Source of the DNA: Apostichopus japonicus
Lineage: Eukaryota; Echinodermata; Holothuroidea; Aspidochirotida; Stichopodidae
Direction of reading: 5' to 3'
Length of the DNA: 62,000 nt
Assembly: GCF_037975245.1 (NCBI RefSeq)
Contig: NC_092566.1
Coordinates: forward strand, 16,285,001 to 16,347,000
The translations under genes and the position numbers were made by a program. Numbering within the stretch: the stretch's first letter is position 1; each line of letters starts with the position of its first letter. Under the pieces are notes generated by a model. That model was not told where the DNA came from. It made no database searches and worked only from the letters and a program-made list of their open reading frames with translations. Of this stretch, positions 37,201-46,210 are shown piece by piece.

Positions 37201-37813
37201 TCAAATTCATCAAACAGCTGTTCACGTGCCATCATTGTAAAGTCACTTTCTTCCACATTCATGAAAGGTTAGAGTAAATAAGTCGAAAGTCACTTGGATC
37301 TTAGCCTGGACTGAACATTCCAAAGGTATAACATTTCAAGGAAACATCATCAAGAACGTTATTACTATAGCAACAAATAACTGCCTTGGCAACATCACAG
37401 ACCACGTAATGTAATGTTCGTGGAACATATTAAGAGTTTAGCCAATCAAAAACGGTTACATTCAATCAACCAACTCCTTCGAGATATGAACCAGATATTG
37501 AGATGAAATTTTCAACTAGCAGTTGTCGAAATTTTTTCTCTTTAAGAAAAATTCTTTATTATCTGATACCGGAATAACCCTTAAATGTGCGTTTCGGTTA
37601 CATTTGGTTTTAAGAAATATGAGTCTGCAAATGAGAATGTTCGATAAACTAACTTTCCTTTTTTTTTGTTTCTTTTCTAATTTGGCAGAAATTGAACCAA
37701 CCACTCCAACACCGAATCATGCAAGCACCATTAAAGCATACACCGTTCGCTCTTGTCTGTCTTTCGTTATTTCTTTTATTGTTTTCTTTCATGTAACAAT
37801 ACGTGCACATTAA
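9316..37813 (+). CDS. Multi-domain copper-only SOD-repeat protein, spliced, nine coding exons
   Basis: Joining 9316-9334, 19972-22286, 22907-22978, 23149-23244, 24790-24925, 28785-28905, 33522-33652, 34516-34593 and 37689-37813 gives 3093 nt, open throughout, about 1030 residues plus TAA. Every junction is GT-AG and phases match. Order: signal peptide (1 to about 27), SOD-like domains near residues 35-150, 165-300, 311-445, 462-605, 626-750 and 774-905, a truncated seventh (about 905-985), a Thr/Pro stalk, and a hydrophobic tail. Domains 3, 4 and 5 keep the HxH pair, the bridging-position His and the distal His of Cu/Zn SOD (H341/343/366/429, H497/499/520/591, H655/657/675/736). The two other zinc histidines are absent, as in copper-only SODs. 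Established: animal copper-only SOD-repeat proteins (CSRPs) have this tandem design and are extracellular. Inferred: it binds copper at the cell surface and may dismutate superoxide. Less sure: exon 1, and whether the tail is a GPI signal or a membrane span. Confidence 0.85.
10119..10208. repeat. (AT)45 microsatellite
   Basis: Ninety bases of perfect AT dinucleotide, in intron 1 of the SOD-repeat gene about 0.8 kb after exon 1. It is self-complementary and able to form a cruciform. Confidence 0.98.
14260..14455 (-). pseudogene. Possible immunoglobulin-domain exon relic
   Basis: On the minus strand a good acceptor (TTTTGTTTCTAAG) is followed by an open stretch. It reads PQTPISRSRLPTGKVSANCN and, after two stop codons, CLTLEINDDANQLEIICESK. 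The second part resembles strands E-F of an Ig domain (L-x-L-x-I ... C). The normal middle of the domain is missing and stops interrupt it. Weak evidence, by eye only. Confidence 0.2.
15699..15746 (+). ncRNA. Stem-loop resembling a miRNA precursor core (candidate)
   Basis: Arms GTGTAC-(TGTAC)-CAGGGAGTT and AACTCCCTG-(AC)-TGTACAC pair around a loop of about ten bases, with one small internal loop. Arm length and loop size fit a short miRNA-type hairpin in the sense strand of intron 1. There is no evidence of expression, and I recognise no known miRNA family. Confidence 0.2.
15983..16016. repeat. 34-bp perfect loop-less palindrome
   Basis: 17-bp arms AAAGCATACTAATGCAA and TTGCATTAGTATGCTTT meet at 15999/16000 without a spacer. 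It lies one base from the larger palindrome at 16018. Confidence 0.95.
16018..16119. repeat. 102-bp near-perfect loop-less palindrome
   Basis: 51-bp arms meet at 16068/16069 (CAGGCTT/AAGCCTG). Only two positions fail to pair as DNA: 16057 with 16080, and 16021 with 16116. As RNA at least one would be a G-U pair. The arms carry GATGGTCCACGTTATG and its complement. The minus-strand open frame at 16067-16462 runs into it and is not a credible gene. Confidence 0.95.
17633..18513 (+). mobile_element. Tandem-repeat-bearing mobile element, copy 1
   Basis: It shares with 46211-47064 the ordered words TTCTCATGGCT, AGTTAAAACT, GTGAGTA, TGATTGACTGAACTAACCAG, CTACTCTAAAGGTTTCGCCA, GTCTGTTAGTAATTTTTT and then four copies of a unit of about 120-125 bp (starting near 18013, 18136, 18260 and 18380). 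The unit includes GACAGGTCTAACATGTG, TTACGGTGTTATAACACACT, TACAAACTGATCAAGCCATG and ACATTGGGTG. A unique leader followed by a short core array is the layout of non-autonomous Helitron/Helentron-type (pearl-like) elements; that class is an inference. Confidence 0.6.
19972..22286 (+). CDS. Coding exon 2: SOD-like domains 1-5 of the SOD-repeat protein
   Basis: This 2.3-kb exon follows a strong polypyrimidine tract and CAG at 19971, and ends at the donor GTAAGT at 22287, codon phase 0. It holds the rest of the signal peptide and five tandem SOD-like domains. Domain 1 keeps one His of the HxH pair (WSIH) and has Phe at the distal-His position. Domain 2 has WQIR and no distal His. Domains 3-5 have YHVHEYP/GHFNPYG/SIVLH, WHVHMYK/GHYNPF/SVVIH and WHVHVLP/GHFNPF/SIVVH. 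The conserved GD(F/L/I)S(G/N)K segment follows in each, with the aspartate of the zinc site kept but no zinc histidines. The active-site arginine is visible in domains 3 (GSRYAY), 4 (GRLAC) and 5 (SRWSC). Domain 3 lacks the adjacent disulfide Cys (Tyr instead). Confidence 0.93.
22907..22978 (+). CDS. Coding exon 3: start of SOD-like domain 6
   Basis: The acceptor TTCCAG ends at 22906 after a T-rich tract, and the donor is GTAAGT at 22979. The 72 nt are phase 0 at both ends and encode RQTHQGNDYLADTIIDAALD plus four residues. Together with GTVTF at the end of exon 2 this reproduces the first strands of domain 2 (GTVTFRQQIGQ), so the exon clearly belongs to the gene. No copper ligands lie in this part. 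Confidence 0.85.
23149..23244 (+). CDS. Coding exon 4: SOD-like domain 6, copper-loop region (degenerate)
   Basis: The acceptor is ATCCACAG ending at 23148, the donor GTATGT at 23245. The 96 nt are phase 0 on both sides. The residues SSWSVLDATD sit where GWHVHVLPVP stands in domain 5, and VYDPFNIQ stands where GHFNPFNI does. All three histidines of this segment are therefore lost, while the fold-defining Trp and the (N/D)PFN turn remain. Confidence 0.85.
24790..24925 (+). CDS. Coding exon 5: SOD-like domain 6, middle
   Basis: The acceptor TTTTCCCAG ends at 24789; the donor chosen is GTAGGT at 24926, leaving phase 1. The product includes CIMGNLGGRHGVIPDGG, aligning with CEAGDFSGKHGNL of domain 4, then FTDTNLPLIG, aligning with FTDVQLPLSG. 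An alternative donor at 24930 would break the frame into the next exon, so the 24925 end is preferred. The reading frame continues past the donor only as intron. Confidence 0.85.
28785..28905 (+). CDS. Coding exon 6: end of SOD-like domain 6 and linker
   Basis: The acceptor TTCTTTAG ends at 28784; the donor is GTAAGT at 28906. With phase 1 entering, it reads NIGRILRLEVGGEVYCSQVQ, matching SIAGRSIVLHLSEDGSRYAY of domain 3. The distal copper histidine is replaced by Glu, but the Cys of the conserved disulfide position is kept. It continues with QGKRITWSF, the first strand of a further SOD-like unit. Phase 2 leaves the exon. The preceding intron is 3.9 kb. Confidence 0.85.
33522..33652 (+). CDS. 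Coding exon 7: truncated seventh SOD-like unit, first part
   Basis: The acceptor TTCACAG ends at 33521; the donor is GTAAGT at 33653. In frame it reads YEFRLAISTGVDGVEMWQIV, then a stretch with one Cys, and ends in VDFWVIG. MWQIVVPE occupies the place of WHVHVLPV in domain 5, so the unit looks like the N-terminal half of an SOD domain without copper ligands. This alignment is by eye and weaker than for domains 1-6. Confidence 0.8.
34516..34593 (+). CDS. Coding exon 8: end of truncated seventh SOD-like unit
   Basis: The acceptor TTTTAAACAG ends at 34515; the donor is GTAAGA at 34594. Phase 1 enters and leaves. The 78 nt encode an acidic segment ending GEYNPVQCLG. GEYNP resembles the GHFNP/GHYNP turn after the copper loop of domains 3-5, with Glu instead of His. 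No second half of an SOD domain follows. Confidence 0.8.
35318..35535. mobile_element. Foldback MITE, about 218 bp
   Basis: The ends GTACAG...CCAGTTGGGACAAT (left) and its inverted copy ATTGTCCCAACTGGCTGTAC (right) pair, and pairing resumes inside: CAAAGCACTGGTGTTGTCAG against CTGTCAATACCAGTGCTTTG. The loop is about 35 bp. No reading frame. No clear target duplication was found, so the superfamily is open. Confidence 0.65.
37689..37813 (+). CDS. Coding exon 9: stalk and C-terminal hydrophobic tail, stop codon
   Basis: The acceptor TTTGGCAG ends at 37688 after a very T-rich tract. The exon encodes EIEPTTPTPNHASTIKAYTV, then a hydrophobic run SFVISFIVFFHV and a short TIRAH end before TAA at 37811. 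A Thr/Pro stalk, small residues (N, A, S, T) and a terminal hydrophobic run fit a GPI-anchor signal. A single-pass membrane anchor with a five-residue tail is the alternative. Either way the SOD domains would face outside. The frame and phase join exon 8 exactly. Confidence 0.8.
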
Positions 37814-37900
37814 TTTTATAATTAATATATCATACAAAAGTCTTTCAAAGTCACTATACCTTTGGTGAATTCGTACCAAAATTAGTCATATCTAATGATT

Positions 37901-37906
37901 AATAAA
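37901..37906 (+). terminator. Candidate poly(A) signal AATAAA of the SOD-repeat gene
   Basis: AATAAA lies 88 bp after the stop codon and is followed by T-rich sequence. In such AT-rich DNA this hexamer is common, so the assignment rests on position only. Confidence 0.35.
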
Positions 37907-40862
37907 TATTCAATTTTGTTTTTAGCAAGTTTCATTGTATATTTCATAACCGTTTTTTCAAGGATGAAACTTGATTTTCATAAAAAATCTATTATTTCCC
38001 ACCGTACTCTGTAGTCTATTAACAGCCGCTTTAAAATGGAGATTGTGAATATTGAAATACCATAGACCTACATGCAACTGTAAAATATGGGGAAAAAATT
38101 ATGTAAATTTCTCGTATAGAATTTACGTTCAACACCTAACGTTTAATGGTGTATTTTTGCTTTTTATGGGGGAGCTGGTGAGGGGGGGGGGGGGGCGTTT
38201 GGTCGTTATCTTTAGCAAGCGAACCACTCAAAATAAGTGGACAACTGATGAAGCTATGAAACCCTCGTAGAAGGTGCATAATCAAATACGCTATAAAAGC
38301 GATTGGCAAATATTTTACCTGATACAGGGTACGGTTATGTATCCAAACAGGCTTGGGTAAAGTATTGCCATAGTTAGACAAGTGAAATGCAGACAATTGT
38401 GACCAAGTTATCAATTTAACTGGTCAAACGTTCGTAATTTTCCTTGGTTTGGGGCAAATATTTAAATCTGGGGGATGAAAACCTAACTATCTAGTGTTCC
38501 GGTAAAATATTTTTTTCTCAAATAATATAGAGTTACAGAAATTAATTAATTCGATAAGATGAGATCCTCTACACATCGGATGGGAGTTCAAAAGTTCGAT
38601 TTTTTTTTTCCAAAGCCGCATGATAAAAACTTGATTACATAAACTGCTGTGAGAGTTTAGTATAGGCTACTAGGAAACTAAAGTTATAAAGCTCAACTTA
38701 AGAGGCATGCTATTATTTGCAGGAAATATAAAATACTCAAGGGAGAATAGTAAACGTGATTTCAAACAATTACCAAAACTGCAGGGAAAAATAAACATAC
38801 AAAAAGCAACAATAAAAGGTTCCTTTATTCAGTATAACAATACAGTGGTTCATTGTTATATTTGTGTAATTGAGATTTTGTAATTATTCAATTGGAGTCT
38901 TCATTTCGTCGTCCAGACTCTCTTTTACACAGGCTACTGAAACCAAATTCCGACAAATTTCCAAGATTTTTCTTTTGTTCTTCAAACTTCAAAATTGCCT
39001 GGTAAACGGGAAACTGAAAACGATTTAGCAGCAAAAAATGAGCAAACTAAATATTAGTCAGATATCTCAAAGAACTAATTATAGCAATAATATACTGGAA
39101 ATTGGAATATCCCCTTACGAAGCAATAACACCTAACAAATTATTTGAACGTGGTTCTATCGATCATTTTGTGCCCCTAGCAACTATTTGTGGTTTTGGCT
39201 TAAAAGTTCTATTCATGATGCTGCATGACGTAAGACTGCACTGTTGCTTGACATTGCATTCTCATCATGATAACCAGTGGAAATTTGAACTTAAAGTCGT
39301 TCAAAACCATGCAGATGTAAATATCACATATTTTCCCCAATTAAATTGGTAGTTAGTTCTCATGATAAGCTTCTGTTTTTGTATGAAAGTCAGTAGTGTA
39401 TGCCGACTAAGCTAGACCAGAACAATTACAGTTGATCTCCATTCTACCATGAAGAAAAAAATCGTTCTCCCGGATCCGAAGGTATTATTAACTATCATTT
39501 AGAGGAATTGATGTAACAGGAAGAAGAAAATTCTCAACGCCTTCAATTTATATAACTTCCTTGTTTGCCTTTTTGTCGCAGCTGGTTTCTTTCTTCTTTT
39601 TTTTGATCATTTTTTTTTTTGCATTTTGGAAATTAGTTGACTCTCGAACTGGTCCTGTAAATACTTTGATATTGTCCTACAAGTGTCCCCGCGTATGGGT
39701 TGATTGGGCTGTAAAATAAAAGTCGTCGGTTGGGGGATATTTTGTTGCATTAGCCTGGGCCGTGAGGGTAAATGTTGAAAACTGATGCCATTCTGCGGGA
39801 CCCCTTTAATTAACCTTCGTGAAATCACTATCATCTTATTCAAAATTGACAGCTGCCATCATTGAATGCGGATCGAAGTTAATTATGTAAGGATCTATCT
39901 TGTATATTTCCCTGCATTTTTGATACATTATGGAACTCATTGAAGCCATGATGTTGGACTATTGTATTATACCCCTGCCTGTTGTTATTAAGTTGGTTAC
40001 CCTATTTCAACAGGGATTCCTTACTTTCTTTAACGTAAGGTGATAAGGGAATATCAATAACATAACGGACGAATCTTGGTTTATTACATCTGGATATTAC
40101 TTGGTTCATCAGATTGTGCAAAATGTGTGCCACATTGTATCAAAATGTTATTTTTTTCAGATCAATCCAATTGAATGGTTTTCCGGCCAGATTCTTTAAT
40201 GTTGTCTCACTGGGTACAAAAACATTACATAACGATATCGATATATGTACCGAAAATCATATCATCAAATCATCACCGAAAATTACTTGAAAGAGTTGTC
40301 AAATACTAATATAATTCAAAGTCAAAAGGAGTAAAATGTACATTACAGATGCAGAATGGAAATGACAACATTACAGTACTTAATAATCCAGATAATATTC
40401 ACGCTGTGATGTAGCTTCGCTAAGGGAAATTAAGTATGAAGCAAATCTAAGTTTGAAAAATAAATGGGTTACGAAAACTTTGCAGAAGATACTAATTCCT
40501 TGTAAGGGTGATTACAAGTATGTATAATTGTATTGTTTGATTTAATAAAGTCTGCAAAATAAGTACAAAATCAAATTCCGGACGTTTGGATACGATTTTG
40601 ATTAGTTAGATACGATAGGAATCATTATAAAAACAATCCATACCGAACACAATATAAGTGAAGACTCCTACGAAATATTTCGTGAGTATCTTGTATAAGG
40701 TTAACAAGAGTCATTTATCTGGTTAAGTAAGAAAACAGGCATTTCATAGTAACAAAAGAATACATATTAAAAAAAAAGTTGTATACGATATTGCTTTTCT
40801 ATTACCGTTATATACATTTCTCTATTAAATAAAGATAGAAGGCTGCATAATATTGTGTATTA

Positions 40863-40863
<1 letters not shown>

Positions 40864-40894
<31 letters not shown>
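40864..40894 (+). repeat. (ATT)n microsatellite
   Basis: About ten uninterrupted ATT units. Confidence 0.95.
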
Positions 40895-40895
<1 letters not shown>

Positions 40896-42278
40896 TGCTG
40901 TCTGTTTTTGTTTTGGTGACAACATGCGTTAAAGCTTCACTAACATTTCCCAGTAAATGAGGACAGGACAGGTGGGGCGTAGAAGAGTTGGCAAAATGTT
41001 TCTAACATCGTCAACTGAATGAATCGATATGGTAGCATACCCTACGACGTCTTTTTACAGAGAGCTACGTGAAGTAACGTCAAATCCACACCGAAAAACA
41101 GCAATGCTGAATCATTAAAATTCATGTTTCCATGCTATATGGACTATTTCACTTGCAATCTTTCCAAACCAGACACGGTATAATGTAAAGAAAAAAACGT
41201 TAACATGCATGGAATAGATGCATAATTGCAATAAACACATTACAAGACAATCGTATGTAGTCGGCAATGTATCAATGTAGTCGGCAATATCATACACGAG
41301 TTCGCAAATACGTTTTGAATTACAACAGGGTCATACCACATGGATAAAATGATACACTTTAGATAAATTTAAAGGAGATAAAACTTGGAAAATTCCCAAA
41401 GTTTTAAATTCCATCATCTACGCAGTACATTTTCAAAATCAAACTTTTTATACGTCACTTATGGACAATGTTTATGAAAATAAAAGCATTCGTTTCTATA
41501 CTAGTATCAATAGTCGTTTTCAATTGTACATGCACATCCTTAGTGTCCATGTAAAAATCCTGTCAAGCAGTAAACTAGCAGGCTAAACAGGTAAAACTAC
41601 CAGTCGGCGTCCACGAAGAGAGTAAAAGATATGAGACCGATACTTAATGTTGTCCACAGAATCTATGGCAAACAGAAACATGAGGTTTGTAAAACTTGGG
41701 ATGTTCTTATATAGAGGCATGGGATCTACCTGTGATAGGATATTGCAACATAGAATATGCAATAAAGCACACGTAGATCTTATTGGTCTTTCAGTTGACC
41801 ATATAGTGTAATATTCCAATTTCACGAGAGTAATTACATCTTTAAGGGTTGAGACTCGGTGATAGGAAGAAGCATATCAATATGGCTCACAAGAGCCATT
41901 TCACTTGCTTAGAACCCATAGAGAAGAAAAATAAAGAAACAAAGCAAGTCAATGAATACAAATGCCCATCCAGCCTAACCTAGTATACAGAGCATGCATA
42001 CAACGTGCAACGGACAAATGGTGTAAGATTTAATCCATACGGTCTCTGATAAATGCAGTTAAAAAATACTTATTAAAAGTCACAAGAATATTTTAAATTT
42101 ATACCGTATATTTTATAGGTTTTTATATTCTTGAATAAACAGGATATTCTTGACAAGACTCTTGTTTCACGTAAAAAGTCAAATGATATATCAGTTTAAC
42201 CCTTGTTAATCTATAAGTTTAATTCTATGATATTAAATTCTAAAATTCTATAATCTATGTCACTTTAAACCTATCGTC

Positions 42279-43495
42279 TTATACTCTACCATTGACTAAA
42301 TCAGTCATGAAATTAACTATGCGTAACACCATCATTTCGATGCCAGATAAATGAGATTTTGGCCGTGGGTGATTTCTCTGAAGTCTGGGATTTGAATTTC
42401 TATCTCTGCTTGGCGCATTTGATTGCAGTGGCGTAGGAAGGTACTTTTGAGTGGGGGGGGGGCTGAAGACTGATGGCCGGCCTGGGGGAGGGGTCTAAGG
42501 GGAGGGGGTGTCCCCCTCCCCTTTGGAATTTCTTGCATTTCCAGGTGGCCTCAGATGCAATTTGGTGCAATATAGCACACTTCAACACCCACTCCATTTT
42601 GTTACCTTAATTTTGTATTTTCACCTGGCCTTAGATGCAATTTGGTGCTCCAAATGAAATTTTTTTTTCTTATTTGGAAATGAAAAAGGGGTTTTCTGAC
42701 TTGCGGAGCGGGGGGGGGGGGGGGGCGGAATGATACTTCCGCCCCTCCACATTTTTCACTGGGGGGCTGTCGCCCCCCAGCCCCCCCGGTTCCTACGCCC
42801 TTGTTGGATTGAATATGATCTCCATCAATTCCCGGATTTTCTCTTTGTCCGTCTTCCACGGACGGGTTAACTGTAACTTGATCAGCAATTGACATGGTGT
42901 TTTTTTTTGGTGTCCCTCGTATTCCGTTCCTACACTGGTTTGCTGTCGATCACTAGATAAAGTTATTCGTTGTAAATTCTTGCCAAAGCGATGAGTTATA
43001 CCTTGTGCTGGCAGTGTTATGGAAATGCTAGGAACAACAGAAGAAAATACTCGATCCGAAGCAGGCTCGCTTTCTTTTTGGTTTACAAATTGGCCCCGTG
43101 TGTATGGTTTATGTGAAGGATGTCGTGTGTGATGATTACTGGGACTGGCTATTTCTCGGAGTTGGTTGACCAGTTACATAGTTCGATTGATGCTGTCCTT
43201 GATGCATATGTTGGCCACTCATACTTCCGGCATCTTCTGGAGAACCGTTTTCAGAATTGTCAACTTCTCCTTCGTTGCCAGATGAATCTTCTTGTGGTGG
43301 CTACTTTTGGTCTCCATCCATATTCTCTTGGTTACTGTAAATTCTATTCAGACATAATTACCTCACCATTGCTCTCAATGATGGTAAGTCATTAACTGGA
43401 CACTTCTTTAATTTATTGCATATATATTCGATGAACCATTGATAAAAAAGGTGTTGAAATAAATGAGCCGATAGCTGGCCACATCAAGAATATCT
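42279..43495 (-). pseudogene. Decayed intronless coding sequence, split by a MITE
   Basis: On the minus strand, protein-like sequence runs through at least two frames: LSAHLFQHLFYQWFIEYICN, LKKCPVNDLPSLRAMVR, an acidic Ser/Gln-rich part (DSSGNEGEVDNSENGSPEDA, GQHMHQGQHQSNYVTGQPTP), then VFSSVVPSISITLPAQGITH and, in another frame, IADQVTVNPSVEDGQREN. Several in-frame stops are TAA/TAG where Gln codons would fit, suggesting C-to-T decay. Frame changes fall at a short AC run and at an A9 run. A MITE (42426-42803) interrupts it. Past the MITE the frame resumes with SRDRNSNPRLQRNHPRPKSH and ends at TAA, 42281-42279. It could be a processed pseudogene or an old mobile-element ORF; the family is not recognised. 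Confidence 0.55.
42418..42811. mobile_element. hAT-like MITE, G-rich, with 8-bp target duplication
   Basis: Termini CAGTGGCGTAGGAA (42426) and, inverted, CAAGGGCGTAGGAACC (ending 42803) flank about 378 bp. The flanks TTTGATTG (42418-42425) and TTGGATTG (42804-42811) differ by one base and look like an 8-bp duplication, typical of hAT elements. Removing the element and one flank copy rejoins the surrounding decayed frame. Inside, CCTGGCCTTAGATGCAATTT occurs twice in near-identical form, beside G-runs. Confidence 0.7.
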
Positions 43496-43924
43496 GAGGT
43501 TCATTTATACATGTTAAAATTCTCGAATCTCATAGGCCCGTTGTCGTCAGCTGAACTTGCTCTTAAACTATGGGTTATAAGTTGTAAGGAAACAAATATC
43601 TCGGGAAACTTAATCCCTATCCCAGCTAGCTGCCTAAGTTAACTCAAGCAAACGAATCAGATCAAGTAATGGTATGGCTACGAGCCCCTCGATATTAGCA
43701 CCCCTTGGCAAAATGATCGCCAAAATATCTGAGAAAGCAACCTTTCAGCCTGAAGTATACTAAACATATGGTGCGAGCTACCATGGTAACCTCATTTAGC
43801 AATGCTGGTATTAATGATACTAATATTATGGTGCTACGCACACAAAAATAGGCTTTACGTTAGTAATTGTATCAGATGTTATTGGAGGCTTCGATGCAAT
43901 GTTCAAATGTCCTGAAAGCAGCGA

Positions 43925-43985
43925 TGAAAGGAATCGAACCAACGAAGACAGTTATACACCACAGTTGACTAACTAATGTCAGAAC
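43925..43985 (-). other. tRNA-like (SINE head) relic
   Basis: On the minus strand GGTTCGATTCC is an exact pol III B-box, about 35 bp after a TTAGTTAGTCAACTG stretch resembling a D-arm/A-box. The T-stem does not pair well, so this is not a working tRNA. Confidence 0.3.
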
Positions 43986-44403
43986 ACCGTCGATAATTAA
44001 TACATACGTATTGTCTAACTGACAGGCTTAGGCCTACCTTTACTGATCGGGAATACAGCAGCAGATGTATTAAAAAATGTATGAAATGCGCAAACAGTAA
44101 ACGTCATTATTCAAAAGAAGTAACGTTTCAAGTTCTTGTTCATACCTATTACCGTCTGTTCATATGTTAAAGCCAATGTACTACAAACGTTACCCGTTTG
44201 TTCACATGTGTTTACGACTCAACAGTAACTATATTGCTTAGAACAGAATATAGTTAACATAGTACGTACTGTGAGGCCATGAAAATATGTTTTACTTTTG
44301 AGTTGTTTGTTGATACTGAGGAGCTGACTTATGAACTGTACCATTGAGTGATGTTTAAAGGTTAGTTCCAAAACAAAAAGTAAAAACACTAGTTTTATAT
44401 AAC

Positions 44404-45180
44404 CCGGTGTGACAGGATTCCCCCCCCCTGAAAATATTCCCCCCGGGGGAATATTTCCTGGGAAATATTCCCCCCGGGTGGGCATTATTCCTAGGAAATA
44501 TTCCCCCCAACCTGGAAAAATTCCCCCCCACCTTCATGTAATTCTAGTTAATTATATTTTTGTACACCTATCAAGGATATCTCATCATGGAATAAGGAGA
44601 TTTTAACATTTTTTGGGCATGAACTTGGAATATATCATTCCTGCAATAAGGATATTCAGAGGAAATGTCTTGGGTTAGGGTTAGGGTTAGGCCATGAATG
44701 CAGTGCCATGAATGGAATGGGACTAGCTCTGATGCTCTGATGTAGTCAAGTATAATCATTGTAAATTGAAACTATTACATTGTGTTGGTATGATGGTTCC
44801 ACAGGAGGATTCAATGTTTTATCCTAGGAAAAATCCCCCCCCCCCCTAACTTCCTAATTCCCTCCCTAAATTCCTTCCAACTAACTGTCCGCTGGCCACT
44901 AAAAAAAATGTTGCGAATACGTGAAGGATATATTCCTAGCGTTTAATTGCCATGAACAAGCGATCGACCATCTCATCATACACTGAATTTGAGATATCGC
45001 CTATTGGAATATAGGAATATTATGAAATTCATTGCAAGCTAAAGACTTGCAGGTGCTGGCAGGAAAATTGATCATGCTTATGGTGGGGGGGGGGGTAAAT
45101 TTTCAGGGTGGGGGATTTATCCTAGGAAAAATCCCCCCGGGGGGAATTTTCAGGGGGGGGGGAATTTCCTGTTACACCGG
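44404..45180. mobile_element. Foldback element with C-rich terminal inverted repeats
   Basis: The left end CCGGTGTGACAGGATTCCCC and the right end, inverted, CCGGTGTAACAGGAAATTCC pair. Pairing continues through TGAAAAT(A)TTCCCCCCGGGG and TCCTAGGAAA-type blocks; a further C-rich TCCTAGGAAAAATCCCC block sits near 44821. About 777 bp, no gene. Three TTAGGG units lie inside at 44673-44691. The target duplication is unclear. Confidence 0.65.
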
Positions 45181-46078
45181 TCATATCGAAACTTAATTGC
45201 CTTACAATCATTCTTTCAGATAAAAGCGACACAAAGTGAAATCAAGTTTAAGGGTATAACTTACATAGTCACTCTTCCAGGTACACAGAAGATTGGCAAT
45301 GTCCTACATACAGTTTACATCAATGCAATCACTAAAATCTTGCAAACGATTGAAAAGTGTAATTTGCTTTTATGACTTATACTTTACGCATATGAGAAAA
45401 CATGCGTCACCTAGTGACTGCTATATCTATAATAATCAACTAATCCGTTTTAGTGACGTATCAGTTTCTGAAGAAAATCATTATTGTGATTGGCTGAAGA
45501 AACTTTTTTATCTATGACCTGAGTGTTATAGGCAATGATCATAGTTCAGTCATTTTGATAATGAGCCTGTATTGTGTGAAGTGTTACCGTATAGCGTACT
45601 TAAATAACTAGAACAAGTGGTACCTGCACTGTTAATATTGTGTATGTGAGGGAGGGGGCGGGGTGTATGGGTTTGTGTGACATATTTAAGATTATTTGAT
45701 CGTTAATATTTAGAAGTAAATGTACACAAATATTGACAAAATAAAATGCGCTGAAAGAAATGTATCACGTGACCCTATAGGCTTGCGTCAATTTGGTAAC
45801 TATATATTTATGTCTAATCGCATTTAAACAGAATATCATCAATAAATTCGTAATTTCTGTATCATATTTAGGCTATTTTTATCGTTTGTAATACATCTAC
45901 ATGATAATTCCTTCTGAGTTCACTTAAAAATTCATCTTTATTGTTTCAAAATACCAAACGATATAAATAACCTAATATATCATACAGACTAAGGATACCG
46001 AAAATTACGAATTTAGTGCAGATATTCTGTTTAAATGCGATTAGAACAATATATAGTTTATTCTCTGTGTCCTTTTCG

Positions 46079-46182
46079 TACATACATACATATATACATA
46101 CATGCACAAACGCACACATACATAAATTCTTAGACACATGCTCGCACATACACGCATACACGCACACCCACCCACACATAGT
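46079..46182 (+). repeat. CATA/CACA-rich low-complexity tract
   Basis: Alternating CATACATA and CACACA words with few interruptions. The short open frames on both strands here are translations of the tract. Confidence 0.8.
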
Positions 46183-46210
46183 GAAAGAATGGATGTTTCG
46201 TAACACCCGA

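Larger units (their letters stand above)
22287..37688 (+). other. Introns 2-8 of the SOD-repeat gene
   Basis: Seven introns from 170 bp to 4.6 kb lie between the small 3' exons. They hold AT-rich sequence, short palindromes (for example ATCGATCATATCGATAATAT near 23740, and a stem-loop at 36128-36164 with CGTGAAA/TTTCACG arms), G-runs near 26930 and 32839, a GC-richer patch at about 33785-34050, and the MITE at 35318. No other coding exons were recognised. Confidence 0.5.

Noticed and set aside
39038-39352. Plus-strand open frame of 104 codons downstream of the SOD-repeat gene
   Set aside because: No motif, AT-driven composition, and no exon-like borders.
42602-42895. Minus-strand open frame of 97 codons taken as a gene
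   Set aside because: It fuses a short piece of the pseudogene with the G-rich interior of the MITE; not a natural protein.
44673-44691. Telomere
   Set aside because: Only three TTAGGG units inside a mobile element, with ordinary sequence on both sides.
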